NCBI RefSeq assembly: GCF_022458865.1
Contig: NZ_JAJNMU010000002.1
Span: 186,001-250,000, forward strand
Length of the DNA: 64,000 nucleotides
Direction of reading: 5' to 3'
From: Paenibacillus periandrae
GTDB taxonomy: Bacteria; Bacillota; Bacilli; Paenibacillales; NBRC-103111
A program made the position numbers and the translations under genes. This document shows, piece by piece, positions 63,451 through 64,000 of this stretch; within the stretch, counting starts at the first letter, position 1, and every line of letters starts with the position of its first letter. The notes beneath the pieces were generated by a model. That model made no database searches, was not told the DNA's origin, and worked only from the letters and a program-made list of their open reading frames with translations.

Positions 63451-63488
63451 CTAACATAGGCGTCCCTGCTAAGGGACGCCTATGTTAG
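63451..63488. repeat. Perfect 17-bp inverted repeat
   Basis: CTAACATAGGCGTCCCT, loop GCTA, AGGGACGCCTATGTTAG. No T-run follows on either strand, so it is not a standard terminator. The rest of 63350-63590 holds no ORF or motif I can support. Confidence 0.8.
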
Positions 63489-63592
63489 ACGAACGCGGGT
63501 AATTCTACCATATTCGGCCATGACCTTATGTAGTTAACATTTTTAAAAGCAGAAATGCATGAGATTCCACTATAAGTGGATTCAATACCTAT

Positions 63593-63625
63593 AAAGAAAG
63601 GCACGCATAGTTATACGTGCCTGAC
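63593..63625 (-). terminator. Terminator after tig
   Basis: AGGCACG / CGTGCCT stem with a 10-nt loop, then TTCTTT on the minus strand, 9 nt after the tig stop. Confidence 0.7.
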
Positions 63626-63633
63626 TGCTATAG

Positions 63634-64000
63634 TTATTTGCTGTTTTCAACAAGGAAAGTAACTGTTTTTCTAACAAGCAAATCATGTTTAAGATCTTCA
63701 AGGTTTCCGTTCGCACTCAGAATCGCATGAAGCTCTTCAGGAGAACGTTGGTATGAAGGAGCAAGGTTGCTCAATTCAGCTTGGACTTCAGCTTCCGAAA
63801 CATCCAAACCTTCTGCTTTGGCAATAGCTTCCAGAACCAGGTTGTTGCGAACGCGTTTTTCAGCGTCATCACGCATTTGGCCTCTCAGAGCCTCATCGTT
63901 TTGACCTGTAAACTGGTAGTACATTTCGATATTCATACCTTGTGTGCGAAGACGATTTTCGAACTCTTTAACCATTTGCGTGGTTTCGTTGTCGATCATC
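63634..64000 (-). CDS. tig: Trigger factor (C-terminal 121 residues, cut by window edge)
   Basis: The visible part is the helical chaperone domain: KEFENRLRTQGMNIEMYYQF, MRDDAEKRVRNNLVLEAIAK and LVRKTVTFLVENS. Trigger factor binds nascent chains at the ribosome exit. The ribosome-binding and PPIase domains lie beyond the right edge. The tig-clpP-clpX order supports the call. Confidence 0.95.
   Translation of the reverse strand, partial: MIDNETTQMVKEFENRLRTQGMNIEMYYQFTGQNDEALRGQMRDDAEKRVRNNLVLEAIAKAEGLDVSEAEVQAELSNLAPSYQRSPEELHAILSANGNLEDLKHDLLVRKTVTFLVENSK

Overview
The window reads as a low-to-mid GC, endospore-forming Firmicute chromosome, most likely Paenibacillus or a close Paenibacillaceae relative. 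The evidence is the Spo0B, SpoIVFA, SpoIVFB, SpoVID and SpoIIB-like genes, a LonA/LonB pair, MinCD without MinE, strong AGGAGG ribosome sites, a T-box in front of valS, and a gene order that follows the Bacillus subtilis blocks pheB-obg-spo0B-rpmA-prp-rplU-spoIVFB-spoIVFA-minD-minC-mreDCB-radC-maf-spoIIB-folC-valS-spoVID-hemL-hemBDCXA-engB-lon-lonB-clpX-tig. Nearly all of this core lies on the minus strand.

Region by region (numbers are window positions). 1-1440: hom (cut by the window edge) and pheB. 1680-4730: an accessory stretch with a Nudix hydrolase, a TrpD-family protein and a nitrate/nitrite transporter behind a perfect GlnR/TnrA box. 4780-11000: obg, spo0B, the L27-Prp-L21 ribosomal operon with a leader and a strong promoter, an RNase E/G-type nuclease and the spoIVFA-spoIVFB pair. 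11050-18060: an inserted sugar-uptake module (YesM/YesN-like two-component system, solute-binding lipoprotein, two permeases) ending in two fused gene relics. 18080-24960: rodA, minDC, mreDCB, radC, maf and a small membrane protein. 25150-29260: an SLH amidase preceded by a 40-bp tandem repeat, a SPOR protein in the spoIIB position, a ferritin, and a DUF1450 protein whose promoter spacer carries a Fur box. 29270-37420: murC, folC, valS with its T-box, spoVID, an RluA-type synthase and a 41-residue coupled membrane ORF. 37560-50560: a cell-surface phosphodiester glycosidase and the tetrapyrrole genes (hemL, hemHE, hemB, cobA-hemD, hemC, precorrin-2 dehydrogenase, hemX, hemA), with a Crp/Fnr regulator between hemL and hemH. 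50570-53830: a membrane-anchored unknown, speD with a long structured leader, an unknown 195-residue protein, a decayed DNA alkylation repair gene and engB. 53860-64000: lon, lonB, a CwlD-like amidase, a polysaccharide deacetylase, ispG, clpX, clpP, a repeat-rich spacer, and the C-terminal end of tig.

The genes serve a few joined tasks: cell-wall elongation and division (RodA, MreBCD, MinCD, MurC, amidases), sporulation control, protein quality control (Lon, LonB, ClpXP, trigger factor), and heme plus siroheme synthesis. The siroheme branch (precorrin-2 dehydrogenase and the CobA domain) would suit nitrite or sulfite reduction, which fits the nitrogen-controlled transporter.

The most unusual signal is a recurring leader element, roughly TATGCTTACGAAGTCA followed by a short covarying hairpin and then, three bases later, the Shine-Dalgarno sequence. 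It occurs before at least five unrelated genes here and is tandemly duplicated before the SLH amidase. Other points of interest are two deletion scars, a pseudoknot-capable speD leader, and palindromic repeats between tig and clpP. No tRNA, rRNA, CRISPR array or intact insertion sequence was seen.
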